Source of the DNA: Lachnoclostridium sp. UBA5725 | GTDB taxonomy: Bacteria > Bacillota > Clostridia > Lachnospirales > Lachnospiraceae | Direction of reading: 5' to 3' | DNA: 64,000 nt | Assembly: GCA_002419585.1 (NCBI GenBank) | Contig: DIGJ01000033.1 | Location: forward strand, 62,001-126,000 | Shown here: positions 14,850 to 22,793 of the stretch, in pieces | Layout: each line of letters opens with the position of its first letter | Position numbering within the stretch: position 1 is the stretch's first letter | The notes under the pieces: model-generated | Seen by the model: only the letters and a program-made list of their open reading frames with translations | Told to the model about the DNA's origin: nothing | Database searches by the model: none | Translations under genes and position numbers: made by a program

Positions 14850-17279
14850 TCAAATTAGCTTCCTTTTTCTTGCCTCTGTAACAGCGCCAGTTTTGCTATT
14901 TACTCCCAGTTTTTTAAAATTCTGCTTGTTATGATATTTCACATTTTCCATTTTTAGCCCAAGCTCCCCTGCAATCTCTGCAGTCGAAAGTCCTTCCGCC
15001 TGTAGCTTTAGGATTTTCAGAGCATTTTCACTAAATGTAGTCTCCTCTGTGACCTGTTTTAGATATCCGGGGTATGCAAGTGCTATTTTCTCTGTCTCTG
15101 CCAGTACCACCTGAAGATAGTTTGGGTTCTTACCTTCCCATGCGGTTTCTTTTAACATCTTGTTCACTGCCGCTCCTTCTCTGGATATCAGCCGGACAAA
15201 ATGATAACTCTCTGCCTGGGACAGTGTCTTTTGAAAGCTCTCTTCCCATTTCCCATCTCCCATCCGGTACTGGGTAATGGCAAGAAGTAGTCCCGCTTCC
15301 ATGGTTATGTAGGTACGATGCATGATTTCCGCATAATACAAAATACGCTGTAGCAGACTGACCGCCTTTTCATACCTTCCCATCAACAGGTATATACGTG
15401 CCTTGGTCAAATACCGGAAACGCTCCATCGTAGAAAACTCTATCTCTTCCTCCGGTGCAAGTTCCATCCACTCCAGTGCTTCTGCTGTTTTTCCCTGATA
15501 GAGACTAATCCGTATCTGCAATGCTTCCAGATTGGATAACAGTTTTGCGGAACCTTCCTTTTCTGCCTTCTTCCAAAAATTCAGCAATACCTCCCTAGCA
15601 TCCTCTGCATGGTCATTGATAATATGAAGCCAGGCCAGTATGCCTGCCGCCACAAAGCACTGCTCGATCTTGCCTCCGGCCTGTGCCTGCATCATGCCCT
15701 TGTTGGTTAGGTTGGCTATTTCATAGCTGTCTTCCCCCTTTTCCAGATAGCTTTCCGCAAGAGCCAGGTTTACCAATCCTTTACCATACTTTCCAAGAGT
15801 AAATTCTACGATTTTTCCTATACTTTTTGCTAGTTCCTTATCCCGCTTGCTCCATTCGCAGAAATCCTTTCCTCCATTCATCTGGGAAGGCAGATTACTG
15901 GTAACGGAGAATTCTGGTAGACTGATGTTACGATTCATCAACAGGGTTCCTGCATTTTTCAAAGTATCAATCAGGGTGCTACTTCCACGATGTGGCAACC
16001 CAATGTCTAGATAGACAAGCTGACCTTTTGCCGCTTTTTTAGCACTTCCGCTTAAGGTTCCCTCCATCTGTTTTAATTCCTCGTACCAGTGTTCACTTTC
16101 TTCAATATTTAGTAGCATGGATTGAAGCATACTCATGCCTGCCATCAGTTCCATACTTTCTCTTATTTTTTCTTCCGGCAAAGACAGGTAATATTCCCGA
16201 AGCTCATAATAATAGCCGCTTGCCGGATTCTTTCTAGCGTTGGCAATTAAAAGCCCTGCGATTCTCTCCGTGTCATGGCATGCTTCATACATCTTCAGAG
16301 CATTCGGGGTGTCACCTTCTAGTTCATAGTAAAGACCTGCATTATAATAGAGCCGTTCCCATCTCTCCTTTTGATAGGTCCTAAGAAGCCTCCGCCTCAT
16401 GGAATGTCGCATAGCAATCCTAATTTCATAAATTCTCTTACCGCCAACAGCTTCTTTAAACATCATAAAATTGCCCAATTGTTCCGCTATGCCGATCATT
16501 CTCTCTACGTCACTTCTACCCGTAATCATTTCTGCAAGACGCTGATCAAATTCCTCTACGATACTCACCTGCATAAAGAATTCCTGGATTTCCATCTCCC
16601 ACTGGTCATACACATGACAGTCAAGATAATCCCAGAAATCATTTCTCATCCGTTCAATGTAATTCGTATCAAAAGGTCTGCCTGAGGAAAGCTCCATTGC
16701 AAGAAGTCTTATTACAATTCCTATCCCCTTTGTAAGACCTGTTACTCTTTTAAAATCTTCTTCCGTGAGTGTCAGTCCCCATAAATTCAGATATTTCATC
16801 ATCTCTGCATCGGAAAGCACGAAATCTTCTTCCTCTACGACCGTAAAAACTTTCCGATAATAAACCGAAAGTAGCCATGATGGCATCCTGCTTCTTCCTG
16901 ACAGGATTAACCAGACATCCTGACGCCTTGCCAGCATATCAATCTTTTTTATTAATGTTTCTCGTAGTTCATCCGTCCTTAGCTGTTGTAGATCATCGAT
17001 TACCACGATTAGCTGTTTTTCACTGAGCGCAAAATCGAGTTCCTCCTCATTCAACTGCTCCGCTGAAAAATAGTGGTACTTTCTTTTCCCCAAATAATCA
17101 CGGATAAAAGCAGTTTTTCCACAGCCCGATATCCCATAAAGATATACGGTCTGTGATAAAGTCTGGGCTGCCTTCATCTTCTTATTTGCAATTTTGGGTC
17201 TTATGTAAAACTCTTCTTCGATTGTCAATTCGAAATCTTTATACTTTTCTTTCTTCTCTTCCATTTTCCTCATCCTCAT
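14850..17279 (-). CDS. MalT/LAL-type LuxR-family transcriptional regulator
   Basis: An 809-residue regulator with an N-terminal STAND-type NTPase (Walker A GISGCGKT at about 49-56, Walker B LIVVIDDL near 90-97), a long helical TPR-like sensor middle and a C-terminal LuxR helix-turn-helix (LKLQAEGLSTAEIAGELGLK then VKYHNKQNFKKLGVNSKT). Such proteins bind an inducer and ATP, oligomerise and activate transcription. GC content looks visibly higher than in neighbouring genes, suggesting different ancestry. A likely target is the adjacent fragment/lipoprotein unit, which is inference. Start codons at residues 1, 3 and 6 are all possible; the first has a weak AAGGT site. Confidence 0.88.
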   Translation of the reverse strand: MRMRKMEEKKEKYKDFELTIEEEFYIRPKIANKKMKAAQTLSQTVYLYGISGCGKTAFIRDYLGKRKYHYFSAEQLNEEELDFALSEKQLIVVIDDLQQLRTDELRETLIKKIDMLARRQDVWLILSGRSRMPSWLLSVYYRKVFTVVEEEDFVLSDAEMMKYLNLWGLTLTEEDFKRVTGLTKGIGIVIRLLAMELSSGRPFDTNYIERMRNDFWDYLDCHVYDQWEMEIQEFFMQVSIVEEFDQRLAEMITGRSDVERMIGIAEQLGNFMMFKEAVGGKRIYEIRIAMRHSMRRRLLRTYQKERWERLYYNAGLYYELEGDTPNALKMYEACHDTERIAGLLIANARKNPASGYYYELREYYLSLPEEKIRESMELMAGMSMLQSMLLNIEESEHWYEELKQMEGTLSGSAKKAAKGQLVYLDIGLPHRGSSTLIDTLKNAGTLLMNRNISLPEFSVTSNLPSQMNGGKDFCEWSKRDKELAKSIGKIVEFTLGKYGKGLVNLALAESYLEKGEDSYEIANLTNKGMMQAQAGGKIEQCFVAAGILAWLHIINDHAEDAREVLLNFWKKAEKEGSAKLLSNLEALQIRISLYQGKTAEALEWMELAPEEEIEFSTMERFRYLTKARIYLLMGRYEKAVSLLQRILYYAEIMHRTYITMEAGLLLAITQYRMGDGKWEESFQKTLSQAESYHFVRLISREGAAVNKMLKETAWEGKNPNYLQVVLAETEKIALAYPGYLKQVTEETTFSENALKILKLQAEGLSTAEIAGELGLKMENVKYHNKQNFKKLGVNSKTGAVTEARKRKLI

Positions 17280-17477
17280 GGATATCTACCTTATTGTCGT
17301 AACTAAAAGCGCATCCCTCACACTTTATAAGTAGGTTCAAACTTCTGTGACACCCATCTAATAAATAAACCCCACCAATACATGTGTGTTATACCTGCAT
17401 CGGAGGGGTACATATAATTCGAGCATTTTTTTGGTAAAAACTACAAATCTATAAGAATTTTACCACAGGCATATTTA
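17280..17477. other. Intergenic region upstream of the LuxR-type regulator
   Basis: About 200 bases without a gene, between the histidine-kinase terminator and the regulator start. It probably holds the regulator's promoter. No confident -35/-10 pair or operator was found. A GGGG-containing inverted pattern (CCCCTCC near 17403 and GGTGGGG near 17370 on the minus strand) is weak. Confidence 0.3.
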
Positions 17478-17504
17478 AAAAGCCACTACCAAAAAGGGTA
17501 GTTT
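17478..17504 (-). terminator. Terminator of the two-component operon
   Basis: On the minus strand ACTACC/GGTAGT with a six-base T-rich loop (17486-17503) is followed three bases later by five T residues, just past the histidine-kinase stop. Confidence 0.55.
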
Positions 17505-17510
17505 GGGGTT

Positions 17511-18869
17511 CTATTTATTTGTTTTTATTTCCAGTAATACAATCCCATGTCCCTCATCTGAATTACTTAAAACCAGTCTACCCCCATGAAGTAGCGCAAC
17601 CTTCTTTGAGTAGGCAAGCCCAATCCCTGAATGGCCTTCTGGATTGCGATTTCCATTTTCCGTATAAAACAAATCCATTGCATGTTTCAAAGCTTCCTTT
17701 GTAAATCCAGGACCAGCATCCTCGACTAGAATTTGTAGATAAGGTGTATTTTCCTTGATTGAAATGGTTATGCTATCTTCTTCTTTGGTAAATCGGCACG
17801 CATTTTCAACGATATTTATCACGCATCGAAGGATTGCTTCACGGTCAATATAGATTGACGCTAGTTCCGTTGCTTTAAATTTAAGGTTTATCCTTCTTAT
17901 CTTACAAATTTCCGCTGCACTTTTCCTTATCTCGTTTATAAACGAATTTCCATCGACAATCTCTTTTTTATATGTAATTAAATCTTCACTCATGGATAAT
18001 TGGCGCAATTTTTCAATATAACTCTCTGCTAGTAGTGCATTTTTTACTATCACATTCGAACAAATAATTTGCTCATCGGTGCGTGCCGATTCAGCCAAAA
18101 GTTCTGCATTTCCACTAATGACAGTAATCGGTGTCTTTATATCATGTACCAATGCGGCAGTCTGCACCCTTCTATCTTGTTCCATCTGCCACTTTTCAAT
18201 CATCGAATCCTTAAGTGCGGAACGAAGCTGATTCATCGACTGCATAACCTCGTCAAATTCTCGAATACTCGAACCTTCAAACGGTTTCTCCAAATCTCCC
18301 TTTGCAAGTTGCTCTACTGATTGCGTAAGTGGTAGCAAGTGCTTCTTTATTTTTTTACCATAATAGATTGTAATTATAATAAATAATACCAGAACACAAA
18401 GTATGGTTCCAATACCACAAATGATTTGAAAATCAGGAAGATATTTGTTTAGAATCTCCTTGCTATAAAAAGTGTTAAACCCATACTGTAAAACACAGGT
18501 TTCCTCATTTAAAATGACTTGTTCATGGAATCTTTTTGCTCCATTTATACCGTACTGGTAGTAATTCTTTGCGTCGTCCAAAGAATATCCTTCCAAATTA
18601 GTCTCGATTACATCTCCATCCTTTGAAAAAACGGCATAATCACATAATGGTGTAATTCGAGACGGATCAAAACTACCGGCTTGCCTTAAATTCTTTATGC
18701 TTTGTTTGACCTCATATTCCGCTGTGTTTGCCGGTAAAACAAATCCGCTATTCATTGCCAGAATAATAAAAACTGACGTGGCAAACAGGGAAATGAAAAC
18801 CGAAAAAAGAAGACTTACTGCATATTGTATTAATAATGAGACTAAACTTTTAGATCTTCGTTTTTCCAT
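17511..18869 (-). CDS. Membrane sensor histidine kinase (HisKA/HATPase)
   Basis: The sensor kinase has a short cytoplasmic start, a membrane helix (about residues 16-40), an extracellular domain of about 105 residues, a second helix (about 147-170), a HAMP segment, a HisKA domain with the phospho-acceptor in ALVHDIKTP (H242) and a HATPase domain with NIVENACRF, DAGPGF and HSGIGLAYSKK boxes. The start at 18867-18869 is chosen because GGGGAGTAGGA precedes it; a start six codons earlier lacks a ribosome site. It overlaps the response-regulator gene by 28 bases, so the pair is translationally coupled. No transporter is adjacent; the signal is unknown. Confidence 0.92.
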   Translation of the reverse strand: MEKRRSKSLVSLLIQYAVSLLFSVFISLFATSVFIILAMNSGFVLPANTAEYEVKQSIKNLRQAGSFDPSRITPLCDYAVFSKDGDVIETNLEGYSLDDAKNYYQYGINGAKRFHEQVILNEETCVLQYGFNTFYSKEILNKYLPDFQIICGIGTILCVLVLFIIITIYYGKKIKKHLLPLTQSVEQLAKGDLEKPFEGSSIREFDEVMQSMNQLRSALKDSMIEKWQMEQDRRVQTAALVHDIKTPITVISGNAELLAESARTDEQIICSNVIVKNALLAESYIEKLRQLSMSEDLITYKKEIVDGNSFINEIRKSAAEICKIRRINLKFKATELASIYIDREAILRCVINIVENACRFTKEEDSITISIKENTPYLQILVEDAGPGFTKEALKHAMDLFYTENGNRNPEGHSGIGLAYSKKVALLHGGRLVLSNSDEGHGIVLLEIKTNK

Positions 18870-19519
18870 TTGTATCCTACTCCCCATACTGTTTCAATTG
18901 GTATTTCGATAAATACTTTCAACTTTGCCCTTAGATTTTTAATATGCTCCGTAATAGCCGTAAGTTCTGAATCTCCATCCATACCAAATACAGCTTCATA
19001 AATTTGTTCTTTACTATAAACTTGTTTTGGATGGCTAGCAAGCAATTCACAAATACGGTATTCACTCTTTGTAAGAGGAATTTTTTCATCCTCATAATAA
19101 GCTGTCTTTGCCTGCAAATCAAACGTAAGACTTCCGCGCTTGATGCGATGCGTCGGTGTCCTTGCTTCTCTTCGAAGATGGGCATTTACCCTTGCTCGAA
19201 GCTGCGCAATACGAAAAGGCTTCGTAATATAATCATCGCCTCCAATCGATAGACCAGTAATGATGTCTTCTTCCTCTACCTTTGCCGTAAGAAAGAGAAT
19301 GGGACAGTCGGTCTCTTTTCGAATACGACTGCAAATTGAAAACCCGTCCTCTCCTGGAAGCATAACGTCCAGCAGAATTAAATCTGCAAATCTTATTATG
19401 CTAGCACTCAGTTCATCCGAATTCATAATCATTTTAACCTGATGCCCATCGCGTTCCAATGCCATTTTTACCATTTGGCAGATATCCATAGAATCGTCTA
19501 CCACTACTATATTCGCCAC
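18842..19519 (-). CDS. OmpR-family response regulator
   Basis: This has a receiver domain with the acidic pair D8/D9, the phospho-acceptor D51 (ILLDVMLPGEDG), T78 and the KPF lysine, then a winged-helix DNA-binding domain (PLTKSEYRICELLASHPKQV ... AITEHIKNLRAKL ... VWGVGYKW). The predicted start is GTG at 19517-19519, eight bases after AGGGAG; a GTG three codons earlier lies too close to that site. It is the partner of the overlapping kinase downstream, and both lie 12 bases after the broken traX. An 11-bp tandem repeat at 20322-20343 upstream of the operon is a candidate binding site. Confidence 0.93.
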   Translation of the reverse strand: MANIVVVDDSMDICQMVKMALERDGHQVKMIMNSDELSASIIRFADLILLDVMLPGEDGFSICSRIRKETDCPILFLTAKVEEEDIITGLSIGGDDYITKPFRIAQLRARVNAHLRREARTPTHRIKRGSLTFDLQAKTAYYEDEKIPLTKSEYRICELLASHPKQVYSKEQIYEAVFGMDGDSELTAITEHIKNLRAKLKVFIEIPIETVWGVGYKWKNEDLKV

Positions 19520-19531
19520 GCTTATCACTCC

Positions 19532-20238
19532 CTAGTAGATTATTAGATAAAGGATCCACGATAGTGCAAATAGTACATATACATGCCCTGGATAAAACCA
19601 ATAGAAAAACTGCTTGGGACCTTTACCTCTTTGTCCATTATAAAATAAAATGAAAATTCCTGCAAATGCGCTCATCCATTCAAATGCAGCGGTGAAGTAT
19701 TCCGCAAAGGTAAGTCCTGGGAAAAACAGGAACATGGTAGTAAAGTTGGTAATCAGTGGCTCAACAAACATAACAATCGCTTGTGCCTTCCGATTATTTC
19801 GTAATAGATATAATAAAACTCCCAAGAATATGTAGCCGGCCCCGCCATCTTGTATTGCTATAAATATCGGAAAAATGGTATAATGTAAAATTTTTTACTG
19901 ATCCAGTCAATTCCCTGCAAGAAAATAATCAAAATTGCAAAGTTGGCAAGTATTTGATTTCTAGGATAAAAACCATCTGGTCTTTGTATTCCAAACGTTA
20001 TAAATGCATATTGTAATGCTCCCATAACTACTGCAATCGCATATATCGTAATAAAATATCGTTTACGATTATGGGTATGGATAAATCCTTCTACCACACA
20101 AAACAAAAATAATGGCGCGGATAATCTTCCGAGCCATGAAAATACTAACGGTACTTTACCAGTAAATTCAAAGAAATAATGAATATGGTCAAGTACCATT
20201 AGCACAAGTGCAATTGTTTTTAAATCAAATCCCGTCAA
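19532..20238 (-). pseudogene. TraX-family membrane acetyltransferase, frameshifted
   Basis: Two adjacent minus-strand frames together cover a TraX-like protein of about 230 residues. The first (20238 to 19858) has the family start TGFDLKTIALVLMVLDHIHY and several membrane helices but stops at 19858. The second (open from before 19870 to 19532) continues with IAIQDGGAGYIFLGVLLYLL and more helices. The break falls around the T-rich run at about 19868-19875, and some residues between the halves may also be missing. The start is uncertain: TTG at 20236-20238 has AAGGA immediately before it, and the frame is open further upstream. TraX proteins O-acetylate pilin or surface polymers. The gene lies just upstream of the response regulator. 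Confidence 0.72.
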
Positions 20239-20321
20239 TCCTTTTTTTAAGCTTATTGTTTCTTTCTTTTTTATACTCCTATCTATTATAATTTCTTACA
20301 ATCTGAGTATAAAAATGAATC

Positions 20322-20343
20322 ATAAGGTTTTTATAAGGTTTTC
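20322..20343. promoter_or_regulatory. Tandem 11-bp direct repeat, candidate response-regulator operator
   Basis: ATAAGGTTTTT (20322-20332) is followed directly by ATAAGGTTTTC (20333-20343). One-turn-spaced direct repeats are the usual binding pattern of OmpR-family regulators. It lies upstream of the traX/regulator/kinase operon. Confidence 0.45.
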
Positions 20344-20356
20344 CTAACATCTTTTT

Positions 20357-20566
20357 TTAATCCTGCAATCGAATATTTACTCCAATGGTGCAGTTTCCAT
20401 TTTCGTCCATCTTAATGGTCTGATACCAGTGATTATCACCCGGTTTCATAACGTTAGTCATCTGAAAGCCCGCCATTCCATACCCAACAGCTCCAATTGC
20501 GGATCCTAGCATAATCAAAGCGATGCTTAGAATAATCCATTTTTTCATTTTATCTTTTATATTCAT
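20357..20566 (-). CDS. Small single-pass membrane protein
   Basis: A 69-residue protein with one N-terminal membrane helix (KWIILSIALIMLGSAIGAVG) and a short extracytoplasmic tail ending NGNCTIGVNIRLQD. It is the third gene of a PadR-DUF1700 operon, where a DUF4097-type membrane-anchored beta protein (about 250-300 residues) is commonly found. Its N-terminus resembles the anchor of such proteins, so it may be a truncated version, but no continuation of the domain is visible downstream. The start at 20564-20566 follows GGAG; an earlier start six codons upstream has no site. It starts 29 bases after the DUF1700 stop. Confidence 0.65.
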   Translation of the reverse strand: MNIKDKMKKWIILSIALIMLGSAIGAVGYGMAGFQMTNVMKPGDNHWYQTIKMDENGNCTIGVNIRLQD

Positions 20567-20595
20567 TTTAGCTCCAATCTGCATATGCTATATGC

Positions 20596-21171
20596 TTATC
20601 TTTTAAAAATACCAATTAGTTTCAATGTGAATGATTTCGTTACTTCAATCAATTTTTTTGCTAGGTATACGGTCGCAAATGTAGTAAGTATTGCAATTCC
20701 AACACATAAGATTCCAATACCAAACTGCATGATTGCTAACACGGGATTAACCATTAAAAGGATAAATCCACCACAAACACTAACGATTGCAGTAGCAAAC
20801 GTGCCAAATGCAAGGGACCCTGTTATAACAGGTAAACACCAGATCACAATATAAGCCGACAAAACCAAAAGTACTCCTGCCAATAAAAGCGAACCCCACA
20901 AAGGAAATCCTAAAACCATTAAAACTCCAATTACTCCCTTGGTAGCTGTTGATACCTTTTTATCAGTTCCATTTTCTTGGTTTAGTATATCTTGCGCGAT
21001 TGACTGTGGGTAACCTACGCGCTCTACTGCAGTTTCTTCCGTAACGCCATTTTCTATATAGTCTTCAATTATTTCCTCATAATAAGATATAAATTTTTTT
21101 CGTTCCATGTTGCTCAGACTTTTCAATTGGCTCTCCAAATCTTTTAAAAATACTGCTTTAGTCATTTTCAT
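20596..21171 (-). CDS. DUF1700 (HAAS-domain) membrane protein
   Basis: A 191-residue protein. The N-terminal 65 residues form the helical HAAS domain (FLKDLESQLKSLSNMERKKF then YYEEIIEDYIENGVTEE), which associates with PadR-type regulators or signalling proteins in this family. It is followed by four to five membrane helices from about residue 78. It overlaps the padR stop by 14 bases, so expression is coupled. PadR-DUF1700 pairs in Firmicutes are usually linked to cell-envelope stress responses. The ribosome site AAGGGGG precedes the first ATG. Confidence 0.9.
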   Translation of the reverse strand: MKMTKAVFLKDLESQLKSLSNMERKKFISYYEEIIEDYIENGVTEETAVERVGYPQSIAQDILNQENGTDKKVSTATKGVIGVLMVLGFPLWGSLLLAGVLLVLSAYIVIWCLPVITGSLAFGTFATAIVSVCGGFILLMVNPVLAIMQFGIGILCVGIAILTTFATVYLAKKLIEVTKSFTLKLIGIFKR

Positions 21172-21475
21172 TTTCCCCCTTTATAAAATCATAAATTTTC
21201 ATAACATCCTTCCAATCCTCCAGAAATTCCTTTCTGTAATTCCTTCCTGCATCGGTAATCCGATAATATTTACGAAGTCTGTTGTTGTGTTCTCTTGAAT
21301 AAGTTTCCAGATACTGACTGGATTCCAATCGCTTTAGTATCGGATACAGCGTAGACTCTGATATGGTAATACATTCCGACACATCCTTTATAATCTGGTA
21401 GCCATAGGAATCGGATTTATCCAATACCGCAATGACACAAAATTCTAATAATCCTTTTTTTAATTGACTATCCAT
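21158..21475 (-). CDS. PadR-family transcriptional regulator
   Basis: The 105-residue protein is a typical small PadR repressor: winged helix (LLEFCVIAVLDKSDSYGYQI then ESTLYPILKRLES and the wing RLRKYYRITDAGR), followed by a short C-terminal dimerisation helix. PadR proteins bind palindromes in their own promoter and are released by ligand or by partner proteins. Here a perfect 57-bp palindrome containing a promoter lies 103 bases upstream, and a second inverted repeat lies between it and the gene, which supports autoregulation. First gene of the padR-DUF1700-small membrane protein operon. Confidence 0.93.
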   Translation of the reverse strand: MDSQLKKGLLEFCVIAVLDKSDSYGYQIIKDVSECITISESTLYPILKRLESSQYLETYSREHNNRLRKYYRITDAGRNYRKEFLEDWKDVMKIYDFIKGENEND

Positions 21476-21511
21476 TTATTTCCTCGTTTCTGCGCTGCTC
21501 TTTGTGTATAC

Positions 21512-21544
21512 CAAGATTGCGTTCACAGCACAGACGCAATCTTG
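21512..21544. repeat. Perfect 11-bp inverted repeat in padR leader
   Basis: CAAGATTGCGT (21512-21522) and ACGCAATCTTG (21534-21544) are perfect complements separated by 11 bases. It lies in the transcribed leader between the palindromic promoter and padR, so it can act as an RNA hairpin or a second operator. Confidence 0.7.
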
Positions 21545-21577
21545 TTGAGTAAAATGGTTTCGCTTTCTTTCACTCTG

Positions 21578-21634
21578 TATACCTCTTGACACATTATACT
21601 ATACAACGCATAGTATAATGTGTCAAGAGGTATA
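21578..21634. promoter_or_regulatory. Palindromic promoter/operator of the padR operon
   Basis: A perfect 25-bp inverted repeat with a 7-base centre: the left arm runs 21578-21602 and the right arm 21610-21634. Each arm contains TTGACA, and on the minus strand TTGACA plus 17 bases leads to TATAGT, a good sigma-A promoter. By symmetry a weaker promoter (CATAGT) faces the other way. The central ATACTAT/ATAGTAT matches the dyad type bound by PadR proteins. Confidence 0.75.
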
Positions 21635-21656
21635 TGCATAATTTTTGCAAAAAATA

Positions 21657-21694
21657 AAAGGTGCAACTGAATTTTACATTCAGTCGCACCCTTT
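21657..21694 (-). terminator. Terminator of the BIG2 protein gene
   Basis: An inverted repeat of about 15 bp (AAGGGTGCGACTGAAT on the minus strand, pairing with ATTCAGTTGCACCTTT) is followed by a T-rich run, just past the stop at 21717. Confidence 0.85.
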
Positions 21695-21716
21695 ATTCTA
21701 TATCTATTATTTTCTC

Positions 21717-22616
21717 TTACTTTCCAAACGTTAATGATTCCATCATATAGTTTGCAACGACATAAAGATCTGGTGTTGTTGCAACGCCTTTGTCTGTAAC
21801 GGTAAATTCTGTTGTATATCCTTGCGCAAACACATCATAAATCTTTTGTTTGCAGAACAATTTTCCATCTATTTTAACCGAGTAAGACATTACAGAAATT
21901 CTTCCTGCTGGTATTTTTTCTTCCGTAATCGAAAAATCTTCTATGGTAACTTGACCAGTTAACTGTGCTGCGAACATATTTTTAAAGGTATCAGCAGTAT
22001 AAGAATCTTTCAAAATAGAAAAGTAGTAATCAAAATTCTTATTATCTACTTTGCTTTTTACGCTTGTCACGTAAATTGAACTTCCGGTCGCTGCACTTGC
22101 ATCTTTTGGCATAAACGCATTCACTTTCATACCATTTACAGTACCTTTTGTATTGCTCCATGTTTTAGGAACTACTACTGAGTTCTTTCCAACCTTTGCA
22201 ACAGCTGCTTCAAATGGCGCATTGGTTACATATTTGTTATCGCTACCTTTTACGGTTACTTTGCATTTATATTTTTTACCATCCACGGTTACTGTTATGG
22301 TTGCTTTTCCTTTGCTAACTCCAGTAACTTCTCCGCTTTCTGTAACGGTTGCAACCTTTTTATTGCTACTAGTAAAGCTTGCTTCTTTACTCGTATTACT
22401 TACCTTTAGTGTAAAGCTTTCGCCTACTTCGATTGTATTTTTCTTTAGATTTAATTTGATTTTTCCCTTAGCCTTGTTGGCATTTTCCTTATTTGGCTTT
22501 GCCGCCTCCGCAATAATTGTAGTTGTGGCAGGTGCTACGGTTTGTACCGTCATGGACAATGCCAAGGATAATGCTACTACTTTTGCAAATTTCTTAAGTT
22601 GTATCTTCTTTTTCAT
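21717..22616 (-). CDS. Secreted protein with a BIG2 (bacterial Ig-like group 2) domain
   Basis: A 299-residue protein with a lysine-rich signal peptide (about residues 1-39, hydrophobic VVALSLALSMTV, likely cut after AEA), then one BIG2 domain (about 52-123: LNLKKNTIEVGESFTLKV, SSNKKVATV, GEVTGVSKGKATITVTVDG). The remaining 170 residues form a domain I do not recognise (VVVPKTWSNTKGTVNG ... AGRISVMSYSVKIDGK). BIG2 domains mediate surface attachment or carbohydrate and protein contacts. It is monocistronic, bounded by its own terminator and divergent from the serine hydrolase gene. Confidence 0.85.
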   Translation of the reverse strand: MKKKIQLKKFAKVVALSLALSMTVQTVAPATTTIIAEAAKPNKENANKAKGKIKLNLKKNTIEVGESFTLKVSNTSKEASFTSSNKKVATVTESGEVTGVSKGKATITVTVDGKKYKCKVTVKGSDNKYVTNAPFEAAVAKVGKNSVVVPKTWSNTKGTVNGMKVNAFMPKDASAATGSSIYVTSVKSKVDNKNFDYYFSILKDSYTADTFKNMFAAQLTGQVTIEDFSITEEKIPAGRISVMSYSVKIDGKLFCKQKIYDVFAQGYTTEFTVTDKGVATTPDLYVVANYMMESLTFGK

Positions 22617-22793
22617 GTGCTATCTCCTTTTATACGTGAATTTTACCGGTGATATGAGTCTGAGTATAAAAGACTCCGTCGCAAGTATTATACTTCTATA
22701 TCCTTAAGAAGTCTTTACATTTTTATTAAACTTGTGCTTTTTTCCATTATTTATGATAAAATAATCCCATCATTGTTAGAAAGAGGGTATTTC

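Noticed and set aside
20357..20566. Full DUF4097 protein downstream of DUF1700
   Set aside because: Only an anchor-like helix and about 35 residues are present; the beta-repeat domain is not visible in any frame downstream, so it was called a small membrane protein.
22153..22707. 184-codon plus-strand frame opposite the BIG2 gene
   Set aside because: It is antisense to a clear signal-peptide/BIG2 gene, and its hydrophobic composition is the complement of lysine- and threonine-rich codons.
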